Shown here: piece by piece, positions 1 to 15,000 of the stretch | Layout of the letters: each line of letters begins with the position of its first letter | How positions within the stretch are numbered: position 1 is the first letter of the stretch | Assembly (NCBI GenBank): GCA_947623455.1 | Contig: OX392532.1 | Coordinates: forward strand, 48,549,058-48,613,057 | Length of the DNA: 64,000 nt | DNA from: Mimachlamys varia | Taxonomy: Eukaryota > Mollusca > Bivalvia > Pectinida > Pectinidae | Reading direction: 5' to 3' | The notes under the pieces: model-generated | The model's database searches: none | What the model saw: only the letters and a program-made list of their open reading frames with translations | Told to the model about the DNA's origin: nothing | Translations under genes and position numbers: made by a program

Positions 1-450
1 TAAGGACATAACCAGGAGGAGTAAAAAAGTTGAATAAATTCATCGTTCTTGACGCCATGTTCCAAAATGCGTTCGCATACCATGTTGTAAAAATATTTTT
101 CCTTTAGCTTTCATAGCCACAGTTATCTCATTTGAGTAGCGTCAATGTACATTTTATACACATTTTCGTAGTACACAATTTCAAATGATACAAAACTAGC
201 TTAATGCTACTTCTTAATTGATAAATTAAATGGGTTTCACGCACCTAATCTTTCTGCTTCTACATTAGTTAAGCAAATTTTGGATTTCAACCTTTAGGCC
301 CCTAACATCACTGAAGATTCATATGAGGACGACACAGCTGTATGATGCAGTTTAATTCATGTTTTGCAATACTGTATGTATTACCAAATTCAAAAGGTGC
401 AGCATAAGTGTGTGTTACGTCATATTTCATGATATGGGGTGGGATAAACA
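1..450 (+). mobile_element. Hammerhead-bearing short repeat unit, degenerate copy
   Basis: Matches the unit repeated at 47305-48050 and, inverted, at 49705-50070: a TATCTCATTTGAGTAG box, a TTCGTAGTACAC box, CTTCTACATTAG, a hammerhead core, and an end in AAAAGGTGCAGCAT then GTGTGTTACGTCAT. It is probably a terminal (pLTR-like) or non-autonomous derivative of the Penelope-like family. Confidence 0.6.
305..348 (+). ncRNA. Hammerhead ribozyme remnant
   Basis: CUGAAGA core at 311-317, ACAGCUGUA hairpin III and UGAUGC stem I strand are present. The GAAA core reads GACA (331-334) and stem II does not pair at its base. Predicted inactive. Confidence 0.5.
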
Positions 451-1480
451 GAATTATGTTTCGCCTATAACTCGAAACAGAATGCAGTTAAATGCTTATA
501 TTTTCATTTTCCCTTCTAACCTTACCTGTAAAAAAAATTTCGACCATAAAATAATACAAATTGTAGCTCCAAGAAACACTGGTATGTTAAATTGGTAGAA
601 CAGCCCGTAACGCGTGCTCTTTTTCGAGAGACGGAAACGTTTCACGTGCATTCTCCTGGAACGACGACTTGAAAAATAAGTCCGTGGAAAACAGCTACCG
701 TACAAGGATTTTATTATGAATGTGTCCATTTTTTCTTTCTTTTGCACTGTTTCTGCCTCAGGGTGCTTTACAATAACAATTGAAATAATTGTCGTCATTA
801 TAAATGACATTGCGTATTTATCACGTCATACTGCGGAAGCATGTCCGCTGAATTTGAAAATAAATAATGTGACGTGGTCCGCCATGGAAATAGTTGTCCG
901 CGTCGTGTTGTTTGTTACTTGTGATACAGCTCATATATGATAATACGGTGCATACGAACCCGAAAAGATGCATGCTATATTTGGTCGACCTCACACTGAT
1001 GGTGGGATACGAATCGTCTTTCTACAAAATGTATGTGGTGTCAGATTGGCAATAATACTGACAATATTTCGGACGATAGGCCTTATGCACATTCCGAGAA
1101 TAAGGGTAAGGGGCCTCTTCATGGCGGATAATGGTTGATACAAAGCTCATATTTGTGTTGACGACGCTTCTTTTTCGATGTTAAAATAAGTTATTCAATT
1201 TTATCTATTAAGCGATTTAAATTGACTAAATCAAGCCAAGAAGTTGTCTATGTTTCTCGTCCAAACGAGAGTTCTGCGTGATTTGCATTGTCTTTTTAAC
1301 CTTCATCTCACGTTCATAATCGTTTCAGTTATAGTCCTATGAACCGAAACGGAAGTTGCTTGGTTTATATAGCGACACTGCAGCGCAAATGTCAATATGT
1401 AATTATTAGAAATACTTTATTTTTTTTCATCAGCAGAATGCATTCATTATTATGAGAAAAAAAATTAGAGAATACATCCG

Positions 1481-2170
1481 AACTCGAAATCGATTAAACT
1501 AGAGATAAAATGGGAACAAAGGAAAGATTAACATGGAGACCCTTGTAAATGTACAAGATAATAAGACAAGGCAATCAGGAAGAATAAGCGTCTTTTGCTT
1601 CATATACGACAACCGCCATGTAAATCTTGGTCACATCCAAATAAACATCAAATCCTCGAAATGATCATTGTCACAACAAGTAAACACACGAATGAGCTCA
1701 CTCAAAAACGTCCATCTTCATATCGTACAAAGATACAGAATATTTCTCGATGAGATTAGGATGGCGACCGTAAAACTTGCCCATAGTCTTCATCAACCAG
1801 CATCTCTCGAATCCCTGTGCTGTAAGTTTATCCGCCAGTAGTTGACATATATCATGCAAATCACGATATTCAGAAAATCTTTACTCCGAACTCAACATAG
1901 TTATTATCAACCAGAAATTCAATCATTCGTACTATATCTTCCAGTAAATTTCATCTAGTTTTGTCGTGTTTTGCACAAAGTACGCTCCAAGATAGCTCAC
2001 AACCATGAATTTGTATCGTCGTTTACCTTTCCTGGAAAAGAAATCTCTCATTATGAGAGACCGTAGAAGTTCTTCGAGTTTGGTTTGCTGTGTACAGGGT
2101 GGAAAATTAAATATTTTGATGGACACAATATTTTTGTAAGGGTATCGAATCTTCCTTTAACGTACATAGT
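1481..2170 (-). mobile_element. Penelope-like element fragment with internal deletion
   Basis: On the minus strand, in order: an RT-domain part (matching the IMRDFFSRKGKRRYKFMVVSYLGAYF region), an abrupt join near 1880-1905 that removes the GIPMGTN and YIDD catalytic segment, the C-terminal segment ending in MKMDVF-like codons, and the common 3' module. Non-functional. Confidence 0.7.
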
Positions 2171-2981
2171 ACAGACACATGACACTCCAGCTAGCGGAGA
2201 AGGGATATAAGATCATCTTTGCGCTACCATTTCACATCTGTGAACAGCCCGAGGAAGTAACGAGTTGTTTAGATTTATCAAACACAGTTTGGTTGTTAGT
2301 TTTTTCGTAATTTTAAAAGCTAGTTATAAATATTTTAGGATGAAGTGGTGAAGGAAAGGAAGCGTTCCTGATTGGTAAAAACAAAACAACCGACCAACAT
2401 CGCGACCGTCCCACGGAAACTTCGAGCACGCAAACTGCGAGATGAAATTCGATCACGAGACTTCAAAATGTGACACTTCTGGATCTATATTAAAACTAAA
2501 TGATTTAAAAAAAAAAAAAGAGAAAAAATATCAAATAAGCTCCATGCAGAAACTTTCATGTTATGCAGTTTATCCTATTCCACCTCGGTCAAATCCCACA
2601 GTACCGGGTTATGTATTTATCTGGCTCTCCCTTTGTGTAGCACCTTCTTGCATCCTGACAAGATGTGCGATATCGTGCCCTTATGGTTGGTTGCACAATA
2701 TGCAACTTTGGTCATCCGTCATATCATATACTCTACTGACGCAGATCGGTGGGTGGTGAGAGAGTGTCGTATACCGACTTAAGCATAAAAGGGACACAGA
2801 AGCAAAACTACCGTCTTTACTCAATTTTTCTCTCTAAATTTTGTTTTATGTTCAAGTGGGTTAAAAGACAGAAGAAATGTTTTTTTATCTTCCTTTACTG
2901 ACTGGAAAACGGTTTAACAGTATTTAATGTTATATAATTATTGCTATATGGTAGCTATAAAAAGAGAAATCAATAAGACGT

Positions 2982-2987
2982 TTTATT
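2982..2987 (-). terminator. Candidate polyadenylation signal of gene A
   Basis: AATAAA on the minus strand, 34 nt after the proposed stop codon of gene A. It is plausible by position, but such hexamers are common in AT-rich DNA. Confidence 0.35.
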
Positions 2988-3020
2988 AATATATTGCTTA
3001 CATACTAAGCTATCCCTTTT

Positions 3021-3096
3021 TTATATAAATTTGTATCTATAAAAACTCATAGGATCCTCCTCATATGGAGAATAAATAGACATTCTGGCTTTTAAA
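3021..3096 (-). CDS. Gene A candidate terminal exon
   Basis: After acceptor GATATTTCAG the required frame stays open for 25 codons (beginning TLKARMSIYS and ending YRYKFI), then reaches TAA at 3023-3021. There is no good internal donor. An AATAAA lies 34 nt downstream on this strand. An open stretch of this length can occur by chance and the gene could end elsewhere. Confidence 0.45.
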
Positions 3097-6000
3097 CTGA
3101 AATATCAGAGCAGTATTATTTTCCTTCTGTAAAAAGTCCAAATATCATCCCATCGTTTTTAAAGATTGAAATATTATTGGGAATATAATACAGTGAAACC
3201 TCGCTCACAAAATCCCAAAGACTTAAGACAACCTCGCTATTACATCCACTTCAGTTCAGTCCCGAATTATATATATATATATATATATCTTTGTATTTTA
3301 AGCTTCACTATTAAGACAACCTCAGTATTAAGACCATTTCGCTATTTAGATCAAATTTGCAAAGTCCATAATACCACTCTTGCACAAATTAACACCTCAC
3401 TACTAAGACCACTGACTAAACATAAAGTCACCTGGTGTATATTCCACTGTGTACACATGTCAAGTGTCAGATCAGTAAGCTGTGTTTTGGTGTCAAATTG
3501 GTTAATCAGTTAAAATTACAGTAGTCCTCCGGTATACCCCCCCTCCCCGTTTCTATTGCCAAACCCGCATACCTCCATGATGCAAATATAAACCGACTTC
3601 CGCACTATATCAAACCCCGTTAATATTTCCATTTCCCGCATAATCGCCATCCGCCAATCATTCTCAAATACAAACATGATTTATGCCCCGAACATATCGC
3701 CATTGTTTACGTTGTTGGGCAGATAATTGGCAAATAATATGCTCGTTAATGATTCAGTCATGCGTGTATAATCTACCTTTACAGGCAAACGTGTTGGCAG
3801 CCCCAGGTTAACACTGTTGAAATAACTCACCTCGTATAATTTCAAGTATTTTGTTATTGTTGTCTTAACATTCAATAACTCATTTTCGTAGGTTTACTGC
3901 TGTGAGAACTTAGGATACAGCTTTACGGTAACATGCCTTCTGGTGATGGGACTATGTTGCCGGAGAAAAGTATCAATCCAGTACCGGTTAATAGTGATTT
4001 GTGAAAAAAATTACACGAAAACGACCGCGCACGCGCCATGACAGATCTCGCGAGAATTGCTTTCAATTCGTTACGGAATATTACGGTCAATTAATATGGC
4101 GGGTGTCGTCGATGAAGCAGAAGACGCTTACTCTTCCGAAACACCTGGTCTTAGTCTCTTGTACTTTTGCAAGGGTTTCCATGTAAATATTTCCTTTGTT
4201 CAAATTTTGCCCCATGGTTATATCGATTTTGAGTTTGGATTATGATTATGTTGACGCTTCGGTATTCTCTTATTTTATATCAGCCACCGCTATGTAAACT
4301 TGTATGTATTACTCCCGCACCAATAACGACCAAACGGAACTCAAAATTAAATCTTTGGGTACAAGGAGAGATCAAATCAATTCCTATTATTATAGTAAAG
4401 TGCAGTTCAGTAAGAACCATCCCCGATCAAAACGTCAAAAATGACACCGGACAAAAGGTGGCGGTACAACGTGGGATAACTGTAATGTGAATTTAACATT
4501 TAGAGCCTATAAATAAATTTATGGACTGTGAAAACATGTCAAAAAATTATTTAAAGAAATCTTTCTGCATGGTTACCCTCGGTAGTACTAAGGCCATCTT
4601 GCTATCAAGACCATTTTGATTTGGTCCCTAAGGCGGTTTTAATAGAGAGTTTCACAGTTGTACATTTTTGGTGAATATTTGGTTATGCAACCCTGAAAAC
4701 TAGTAATCTAAGATATCATCAGAATAACCTTAAGAAAATCGTTAGCAGAACAAGAAGTAAACGTTTAATATGAATTATATCGTATCATCACAGCTTGATA
4801 TTGCATTCGTTGTAATTATATCTCATCACTACAGTCCTCTATATGATTTTCATTTTCTAAACGTGATGAATACACTTTGTCTAACTACTTACGTTAATTC
4901 ACTATCAAGGAGGGCTTGTAAAGATGACTGCGTCCTGCAAAATAATATTAAACATTACCAGTATGTATATATCTATCAACCGACAATTAATACACGTAGT
5001 TGTAATCTAAGTTCAGTTTTGAAATATATAGGTTTTGATTTCCAATCTACAAATTCGATACTGTAAGCTATATTATGTAATTTACTGATAATATTTGTAT
5101 GGCAAAATTATTATTTTCAGTTATACGCTGATCTAAGATTGCATGGTATACTTTCAGACGGACGCATTATAAAAAGGTATGTCATTATGTAACCAAACTA
5201 TAACGAAACATCTTACTGTTTCAGAAGATCAGCTACAGAACTGGACTTCTCTCTGAAATCAACGAATGAACTGTGTTAACAATCTCTGTGAATAGTATCT
5301 GAACTTAAGCTACAAAGCTTAAGCTTAACCTTGCGAGTATCGTCGATGAAGCATTAATCTATGTAAAAATCACGTGAAAATTCATGTGGAATTCATGTCA
5401 AGAACTTAACATGCAAAAGAAATAAGTAAATCAAAAATCAACCTAAACTTCAAACGACATCTACGCGGAATTTGTCATGTAAAATTTAGCACATCTCACA
5501 TGAGATTCACGTGAGAAAATATTCCCTGTAATTTTAATAATCTTCCGGATCACCTTTTCCTATTTCTTGTACTTTTTTAAGTGTCTCCGTCTAGATATTT
5601 TTTCTTTTTATAATTTGCTCGAGTAAGAGTACGGAATATGGTTTTGTTGATGCTTCGGTATTCTTTAATTTGTTTTGTACATGTCTATTCACTTTGAACT
5701 ACAATAGCTACATTTAGTCTGGTCCGATTAAAATAGTCGCAAGAAAAATAATATACTCACAAGTCTGAACTGTCAAGGATATCCCCAATCCTGAAACATG
5801 AGGTACGGTATTGTCTTCAAACCTCACTCTCAGTTTATATTTCTTGGTATTCAAACTGGTGTGCAGTATAAGGATTGTACCTCATTTTGACTGCGTATAC
5901 GGTAGTATGCCTGCAGTTGGCAATGAACATATTATATGGTGCGCGTTAGCGCTCCATAGTGAATATGTTCGTTGCCAGCTGCGGGCATACTACCGTATAT

Positions 6001-9000
6001 GCAGTCAAAATGAGGTACAATCCTTATATGTAAACAAACTATTATTCATTTTCAAGTGCTATACGGAGAAAAAACATTCGAAGCGGGTTGCCAAGATGGT
6101 AACTACGATGACCCTGGTTGCTAAGATAATATAGTCCCATTGGATTTCATCAATATATTGGTAAATTAAGAAAATACACAATGAACAACACTATATGTAA
6201 ATTTGGTATTAAATACTATTTCTAGCATGTCGAATTAATTTCTTTATTTATAACGGTCATTATGCACACGCATTGACACAGTGATCTGGTTGTGACGCGG
6301 TCCGACGACAGACGTCACAACTGCAGGGCGCCGCCATGTTTGCGTTTCCGTCAATGAGTTTCGAATGTGCATCATTACGATTCAAAAGTTTGCTAGAAAT
6401 TTTTTATTGTTTAAACACAGGAAAATGATTCCATATATGTTCCATGTTTCAAAATATTGTCGGAACCAAACACCGACAGCGAATACTTATTTATTGATCT
6501 GAAGCGTGAACGACGCCATATTTGAACAAATATCAATCCGCCGAGCCTTTTTTCACTGTGTTTACGCCAATATATTCGCAGTCAGAGTTTATTAAGCACA
6601 AAAAGGAAGGGGTGTCAATATAAACAATTAAGTGGGATACTGAAAACATGCACCACTTTAACCGAGATACGAAATCATCGATAGATTTATTATTTGATAA
6701 GGGATGCACATTTCTTGTAAATATACTAACCATTTAACTGAATCATACACCAACAACTCAGTTGCTTCAATTATAATTTCAGCTATTTTGAGCATACTAT
6801 ATATTCAGATAATTATGAATTTCTAAATATATAATATTAACGCACAAAGTACACACGTCCTTTTCTATTACATCATACAAAATTTCCTTGGCTTTTCCCT
6901 GTCAAACTATGTCGAACTATCTGTAAAAAAATATTCCGTAGTATTTCATCCTGAATCATTCGTTTGAAATAAGTAAATGTTACTCACCTTTGATGAATAG
7001 TATTAACACAGTCTATGCTGAAGTGAAATAAGATGCATCATTTTAATATGTATAGAATTCATTTTAAACAATGCAGAACTTGGAATCAATTGGTAACAAT
7101 TTCTGTTCCAATGTTCATTCTTCAAAATGAAATCCCTTATTAAAGTTAGCATTATAATTGCTAAGCTGTACTGTGTTTGACCGAGAGCGGACGCTCGCTT
7201 TCGGTAGGCATTTTTTGGTCTAAAGCATTGTTAAATAAAAGTTGCTCGATGTTAATAGGAATTTGCCTTTTTGAAGATACCAATCCGATTACATATACGT
7301 ACAATGATTATATACATATTTTAAATTCGATTTTGCATTAAAATCTTTCAAACATGCATTTGTGTAATTATTGAACATTTTGTTGAATAGTTTTATTTAA
7401 TCACAACGTTCGAGGTCGTATAATGTGCTCGTTTTGAGGTATAACTGGACGAACTTGTACGTATTTATGAATGTTTTACGAATTCTACTTGAAATTCCAG
7501 TTAGCACGAATTTGTGATTTTATTGCATTGCGATAATCTTTATTTCCTTCAATACAACTATGAATCAATTATTTGGTCTTGAAATACACCTTTTAAGATA
7601 TTTGAATGTAGGAAGTACTTCGAGTAAACTGTACAAGAAGAAAATTCAAACGGTCGGGCAGACGACCCCATACCTGTTCAAGTTCGATGGCGGAAATTAA
7701 CCCAGGCGTCTTGGTGAACAACATAATCTAACCCCCCTCAAAAATGGTCCTATCTGATTTAGTCTGTTAATATTACGAAGTTATTTAGTCATTTTAGAAA
7801 ATACAACAATATCGTTAAACTTGTCTTGATTTGATTATTAGACAATGTTGAGATTTGTACTTACATCCCCCAAAAGAGGAAAAGCATACGGTCTGTCCAT
7901 CTGAAACCAACACCGAAACAATTATTTTATATCAATAATAATTCGTGTCGACAAAACAAAGGACGAAGTTAATGCATATTTGTTATACAGTTGCTAACAT
8001 GGAATAGTCATTGTAAAGTTTGTGCTTTATTTATGTAGATATACAAGCTCTCCACGTCTATATTTTATTTAATACAGACGACATATAGTAATGCATTAGA
8101 CAATTTACATAAACGGAAATCCACATATATAGTTTAACTTCGATGTTTCGAACTTTGCGGAGCCGCCGTGAAAACTTCGACTCATGAACATCGAACATCG
8201 ACATGTATAGATGTACTTTAAATGTATCAATTCAATATGGTTGCGCATTTAAATTTGATATACATACCCTGCCCTTCCAAACCTGAAAAAGAAAGAACTA
8301 GATTACTAAAGGTTCTACCTCCCGTATACACACAATATTCAACATGCAATTAGTATTCAGCAAATACCATTAGTAAAAGTTCAATTCTGTTCACGTCAGC
8401 AATGATATAGGATACTTTCGGCTGATAATTAAGCAATGAATGTTTTAGCAAATGTTGTAGTTACAGTCCAATAACACACATTGCTTTTGATAACAAACTT
8501 AAAAAAAGCCCGGTAGGGCTTTATGTGATTTAGTCAGCAATAACAATGTGTGTTATAGGACTGTAACAATATTTGCTAAAATGTTCATTACTTATATTCA
8601 CATTTTGATAGAACTATTGTGATCTATTTAGTTTCTTTGGACCGATTTTGAACAGTAAATCAAGTGAAGAAAACAACGAAATTGATGACATCACAATATA
8701 GATTGATGACTTCACAATAGCAACTGCTATTATAGTCTGAGGCACTGGGTGTTATAGCCGTATGGCAGTAACTGCCTCTTAGCATTGTGTCAATGGAAAA
8801 TTGCAGGGCAAATGTAACTATTAACTATATGTATTTCGCATTGTAGTCCATTAAGTTCCACACCTCTAGCCAAACGTTTTTAACAAATGACCAAACAGAC
8901 AGTTGTCTTTTATATTTGATTAGAAATGTTTCCAGAAACAGTCTATAGCTAAATATATTACATAGACGAATTTTCGTTTACTCTTGTATTGTGAGCAGTG

Positions 9001-12000
9001 AAACTTCCTGTAACGAAAGTGCAAAAAAATGCTTTATTGTTAATATGTTTTTAAATATGATCAATGTAATGTACTTACTGGTTTTGAAGATCCTTTAGTT
9101 TCCAAGAGCTGGAAGAAATATATACCTTTATGGGTTAGATATATCATACGTTCCATCACACAGAGAAATCTAAAAGCTTTCATAACAGATAATTTCTTCA
9201 TCTATTTCTCTCTTTAAAACACAATGTTCTCCTGATTTATGATTATACAAATCTAGTTATCCAAGATGACTGCGCCATGACGTTAAAAATATGATTTTTT
9301 GTCAACAGCCAAATCTCGAAAATAAGTCACAAGGTAAAAAAAAAAAAAAACCATATCTCGAAACCATGATTGTGCAAAATTGATGTAATTATATTATTTG
9401 TAGATCATCGTCTTTTGCAATATTCAGTTGAACACAAAATATTCCACATTGCATAACTAGCTGTCACATAAAAAAACTTAAATATATATATCTATGGTCT
9501 AGTAAGTAATATCGAAGATATGATCCATTATATAAACTGGATCCTAACAAACAAATGATCGTTGGATGCGTATTACTAGAAATAGATATATGATCCTATA
9601 TTTAGATAAATCTATATATTTTTAATTTCAAATGTTTTTAAAATTTGTTTTACCTATCAATTCAGAATGTCATCCTGATGAATTTAATGTTTTCAATTTT
9701 TCTGTAAAACTTACGGCTTCCGTTATACGCTTTTTGAAAATTCCATTATACATGTATAGTCTATATATGCCGACATTTTGATAATGTTTGATAAACTTGT
9801 TCTAGATGTAAATATCAAGCTTTAATTTAATAACTTTTTATGGAAATGCTATTTCAAGGTGTCCCTGTAATATGGTAATAGTTTTAAGTTCTTAAAGCAA
9901 ATGGCCGCTATCACGTCATATCCGTTTTTATCTTTAAATGCTGCAATATCTTAAATGTCAACTTCCGGTTGTCGGTTTGAAGCTTAAAAGTGCTATTTTG
10001 GGTAAGAGACATTTAACAAACTTCTGCCCAAGGTTTGTTAGGTCTGGGGCCGTGATAATTCACATTTGAGATGTTAATGTCAAGGATTATTATGTTGGAA
10101 AATATGAATGACCTTGACCCACTCTCAAGGTCATATGGGCCTTGACCCATCCTCAAGGTCATATGGGTTATTTATCTTAAAACATGTAGAGGTCAAATTA
10201 GAAACGTGCTACTCTAGGTAGCAAATTTTGAAGAGAGGCTCTGGCTTTGGCTGCCAGTGGCGGAAGGGAAGTATTTCGTAAATTATGCAAGAGTTACCTC
10301 CCTTTTACCAAAGACAATATCAGCCGTAGATGTGAAATGCTCATCAAATTGTTAGCCGACAATTTTTATAAATATATATTTGTTTGAATATGATGACCTC
10401 CTATCAATTCACATGCTAATCTGACATTTACATTGTACCCAAGAAACAATATAATATTGAATCAGAATTAAGTTTCATCAGATAGTCATAGTAGAAATGT
10501 AATCCTTGAAAGATAACTTATGACCGACTTGGAATACGTCTTTGTTTTCAACATGTATAAAGTACGTACACATTTTTGTCGATATATTGTTTGTCATCAA
10601 CTTTTGTATAAGCCGTTATTTTGATGGCGTCATTTTTGTGATGATTACTGGTTAATATGCAAATTTTGTTATGTCACAATAAATCTTCATGCTCCACTTT
10701 ATAAACTTGCATTGTGAATAGATGTGTATTGTGTCGTCACTTTGTTTATGACGTCATGATGTCGTCCGTTTTGAAATAAAACTTTCCTGAAGAGCCCCAA
10801 AGAGAGTAAAAGCTCTTGGAATTCGGTCGCCGTCTTTTCATTTATTTTATCTATATATATATATATTTATTAAGGCTACTTATAGCAGACTTACGATTGG
10901 GCCCATTTGTATAACCTGAAATCAAACATATTTATCATAAATTCTTTATGCAATATTAAAATAACCAATTATCATTTACTTTTATAATAATAAATTGACA
11001 AAAAACAACAACGCCGTTCAATGACCTTTGACCATGATTTAACAAAATTAAGTTCTTTGCACAGTATGACACATTTTGTCTTGTTTTATATAAAGATACA
11101 ATTTAAATGAATAACGATTTAATGAACTTGAATACTTTACTAAAGTCCGACTTGCACTATATATAAATATATCATTGCCCTTATAAAACTATGTGCATGC
11201 GAACGATATATATTTAATGATTGACATCTTTTTGTGTTATATTTATTAGATTTTAAATCCTCTGGGCAGAATTAAACTTTGCTCACTGCTCCATTGGAGT
11301 AATGATCTCATAAAACATAGAATATAAAAGGTTAATCATTATATTAACATGATTTTTCTTTGAACGGTTCATAACTTTTGTGTTCATAATAATATGTCTA
11401 TGAGATGATTACTCTAGTTAGCGAGAAAATGGTAATCGAGTGAATATCCGTGTAGACTGTAAATACGAAGCTGTACCATGGACATGCATAAGTCATTACA
11501 TTATTGCGACATATTCTAGAGCAAACAACTCCGTTAAACGCAAAATCGCATTTGTGATCTTATTTGATAGTCGCCTGATAATTATGGATATGGCATTAAA
11601 TTATTGTTCTAAGAAGTACATATTTTATAATTCCGACCGATTGCAAAATCGGTTAACAATTTTGACCCAAGATATCCACCAAAATGAAAACCTGGAAATA
11701 ATGCAGGCATATTTATCTGTATTAATCCAATAGCATAATGTTAGAATATTATATAACACCAATTTTGCAATATATTCACTGTCACTTACTCGTCTAACAA
11801 GGCGAATTGATCTTCATCAGACCTGTAAATAAAACAAAATGCATCAAATAAACAAGAGGAACAGTGATAGTTGAGCAATGCATTTTGAGAAAAAGAAAAA
11901 TAATAAAAAAGACGTCTGTTCATGAAAGGCACATCACACTACAAACTTTGTTTTTTTTATTATTATTATAGAAATTCACAAGTCTTTGATTGTTTAAATA

Positions 12001-15000
12001 TTATTTATTTGCATGCATACATCATTATACTACATATTTGTACAATACGTTATAATATTATTTCAATTTCTATCTGTTTTATTTTGTACTAAACTAATAA
12101 GATGGACACTTAGATGTTTTAATTCAAACGGTGTGTAGCAATGGCAAAATGTTTCCAAGATACCGCTAGTCTGCTAAACTACAAAGTATTGATAATGGGA
12201 TTGATCAGACAACAAAGTAGGGAAAAAAAGATAATTAGTGATAATCGACTTACATATTTGCCCAATTGCTTAACCTGAAAACAGAAATGAAGTAAGATGA
12301 TTCCATTGTCTAAAACACATAAATCAAACAAGATCGGTCAATACTCCAGTAACGTAACATTGAAATTGGAACAATGGGGCTGTAATTATATTCAAGAGAT
12401 TATCAATCGTGATAATTAGTACAAACAAAAACCCAGAAATAGAAAATTGGAGCGGGAACTTGACACCTCTAGGGTATTGACCAAGGCGAACAGGTCCGGA
12501 CCAGTTGAAATGATTGGCCACTTCTCATAATATTTCTGTGAAGGGTCGTGACCCTCTTTACGTAACAAAAGTCCTATAAAAACATAGCATTCAAATGATA
12601 TAAAACGTTTATAAAAATGAAACACATTCGATTCCTCTGATAAAAGCGGGATAACTGGTTTTCACCAAAAATATGCTTATGAATTAAAGTATGCTATAGT
12701 TTACCTAACAGTTTAATCTGAGATTTCCGATAAAATGTAGATATTCTACACTTATACAAGCCATGCTCTGGATACACCAAGATAACCTAGCCAGTTATCA
12801 GGATGAGGGGATCATACACTCATGTTCACCCAATACCAACTATTAATCTTAGATCAGCTCTTTGTAAAGCACAGTGCTTTATAAAGATAAGATGAAACAG
12901 CTGAAATCCCCGATAATATCAAATTGAAGGGAAATAGTAAGAATTTCATAAGTTTTTTTACTAAATACTTTGTTTAAAGTAACACTTGGGGAGGGGGTAT
13001 ACTGTTTTCACACCGTCTCATTAGATATCTGTCTGTCTGTCGACATAACCTGTTATGAACAGATCATCTTAATTCAAACGACCTAATATATAAATTCCCT
13101 TGAATAATCACTCTATTATTCAGTTGAATACTGGAATAAAAATTTCAGAATTAAACCCCTTTTAAAACCTTTAATACGACATAATTTCCTCTTGAAATTC
13201 ATTCCTCACCAGCAGGCATATCTTATTAAAACGTTACTCGGTCTTTCAGTACAAACTGTTATGTAGTTACAATTGTATGCATCAGAATTTCAATTTTATA
13301 TTTTAACCAACTTAATGTGAGCTTCATCACTGTAATCGAAATCAAAAAAGAAAGATATTCAATTCAGGTCAAGTTCATTGAAACGTTTACAAACTACCAG
13401 TATCCGCGCAGGCACTTTTCCTCAGGGCGACAGCTTCTAGTTATCTATATCCACAGTCTATGGAAACTATTCCCAAGAAAGTCTGGTTACAAAATTGGTA
13501 CTAGAAACGCGATGGAGAGGAAGTTCAGCAGTACAGAACAGTACTTAGGATGATCATGAAGTATACTGGTTTTCATTATGGTAACCATAAATTCTTCTGA
13601 TTATTTGTAAATATATCTTAACAGAAATATTTGAACAAAAATCTTGTATGTAATCATGTATGAAACTTATATTCAAATCATTTTCAGTGTCTTAATAACA
13701 AATGGGTAATTGTTCACTTCTTTTGATTCCATATCTAACCGTTAGGCTATTCATGTATGCTTTTCTTCTACGACATCGCATTCTGTTTATACCTTAGTGA
13801 CAAAAAATGGGCAAAGTCATGTAGGCATGTTCTTTAATTCGGCTAATTGTGTGGTCGACATATGCAATCATCATATATGCTCCATCTTTTCTTTAAATAC
13901 TAAAATTATTCACTGCTTAAGGAAGAACATTCTTAAGAAGGTCAATCAAAGTTGGATGTAAAATGATCACTGCAGACACGGGGTTTAGTAAGCGTGTAAT
14001 TAACACATGTTATTTCTTATTTCTACGGAATTATTATCTGTCATTGTGATCATTAGAAAGGTACAAACCTGTTATACCACAAACTTAGATGGTGTTCCCT
14101 ATAACAGATAAAAAACAACACCAGTTAGAAGATGCTTGCGCATGTAATGCTTTTGAAATGATGATTGATTATAATACTCATAATACAACAAATATCAAGA
14201 TTTCAATCTACGTTATGACGAATAGAAGTAATGTATCAGTTAATTAATATTATTATGATATAATAAACTTTGAAAAGGACTTACGATTCACAATAATGTG
14301 ATCACACAACTCACCAAATGATTGTGCGCACATTGCTCATATATTGTGCGCACTCTGAACGCATATCATACACACTTGGTGCACACTAATGTGTAGTTCA
14401 TCTCTCCACAAACTGTGTAACTTAGTAGACGTAATAAGGTAATGTTACAGAACGGAAAAAGGGGAACAAATTGATATGGGATACAAAATTATGTAGACAT
14501 CTGTTGACTGTTACACGACGTGTAACAAAGTGCCACTTAAAGATAAAAAGATGACTGATAGATAGTCAGGAATGAATTTTGAGGTTTAATCGATTTTGAG
14601 TTTGGATTATGATTTTGTTAACGCTTCGGTATTCTCTGATTTATTTAAACTGTGAATGGAGTTTTACGTGGCAATCTATCGCACAGAAAGACTGCCTCTG
14701 TTTATGATTTCGTATTACTGTTATTGTAACACTACAAGACTCTCGGTGTTATTGCTTTATTTAAGTTTAAGGTTCCAATTTATTCGGATGTCACGTCTTG
14801 AAAAGGTAATTAATGTAGGGGAAATTGCGGTACAGATACATGTTTAAAATGGCAATACATCATGTGAACATGTGTGAAAAGTTAACACAATAATTAAAAA
14901 ACGATAAGTGCATATTTCAAAACTTAAATAGATAAAATTGCTGAGAAAAGAATGAATGAAAAAAATTGAAATTAATCACGGATATCAATATACTTACATA

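Larger units (their letters stand above)
3191..4657. mobile_element. Pogo/Tigger-like non-autonomous DNA element (tentative)
   Basis: The left end TA|CAGTGAAACCTCGCTC and the right end TTAATAGAGAGTTTCACAG are inverse forms of the CAGTGAAACCTC terminus known from pogo-type elements. Subterminal 'ctattaagacca' repeats lie inside both ends. No transposase ORF. A second CAGTAGTCCTCC-type end at 3521 and a Penelope 3' module at 4085-4255 are nested inside. The right target duplication is not exact. Confidence 0.45.

Noticed and set aside
5119..5279. Plus-strand exon pair with TTTTCAG acceptors and a GTATGT donor
   Set aside because: It overlaps the antisense of gene A exon 22, has no upstream partner exons, and ends in a short frame.
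12167..12181. 15-nt candidate exon of gene A with TTTGTAG and GTATCT borders
   Set aside because: Contains an in-frame TAG in the required phase.
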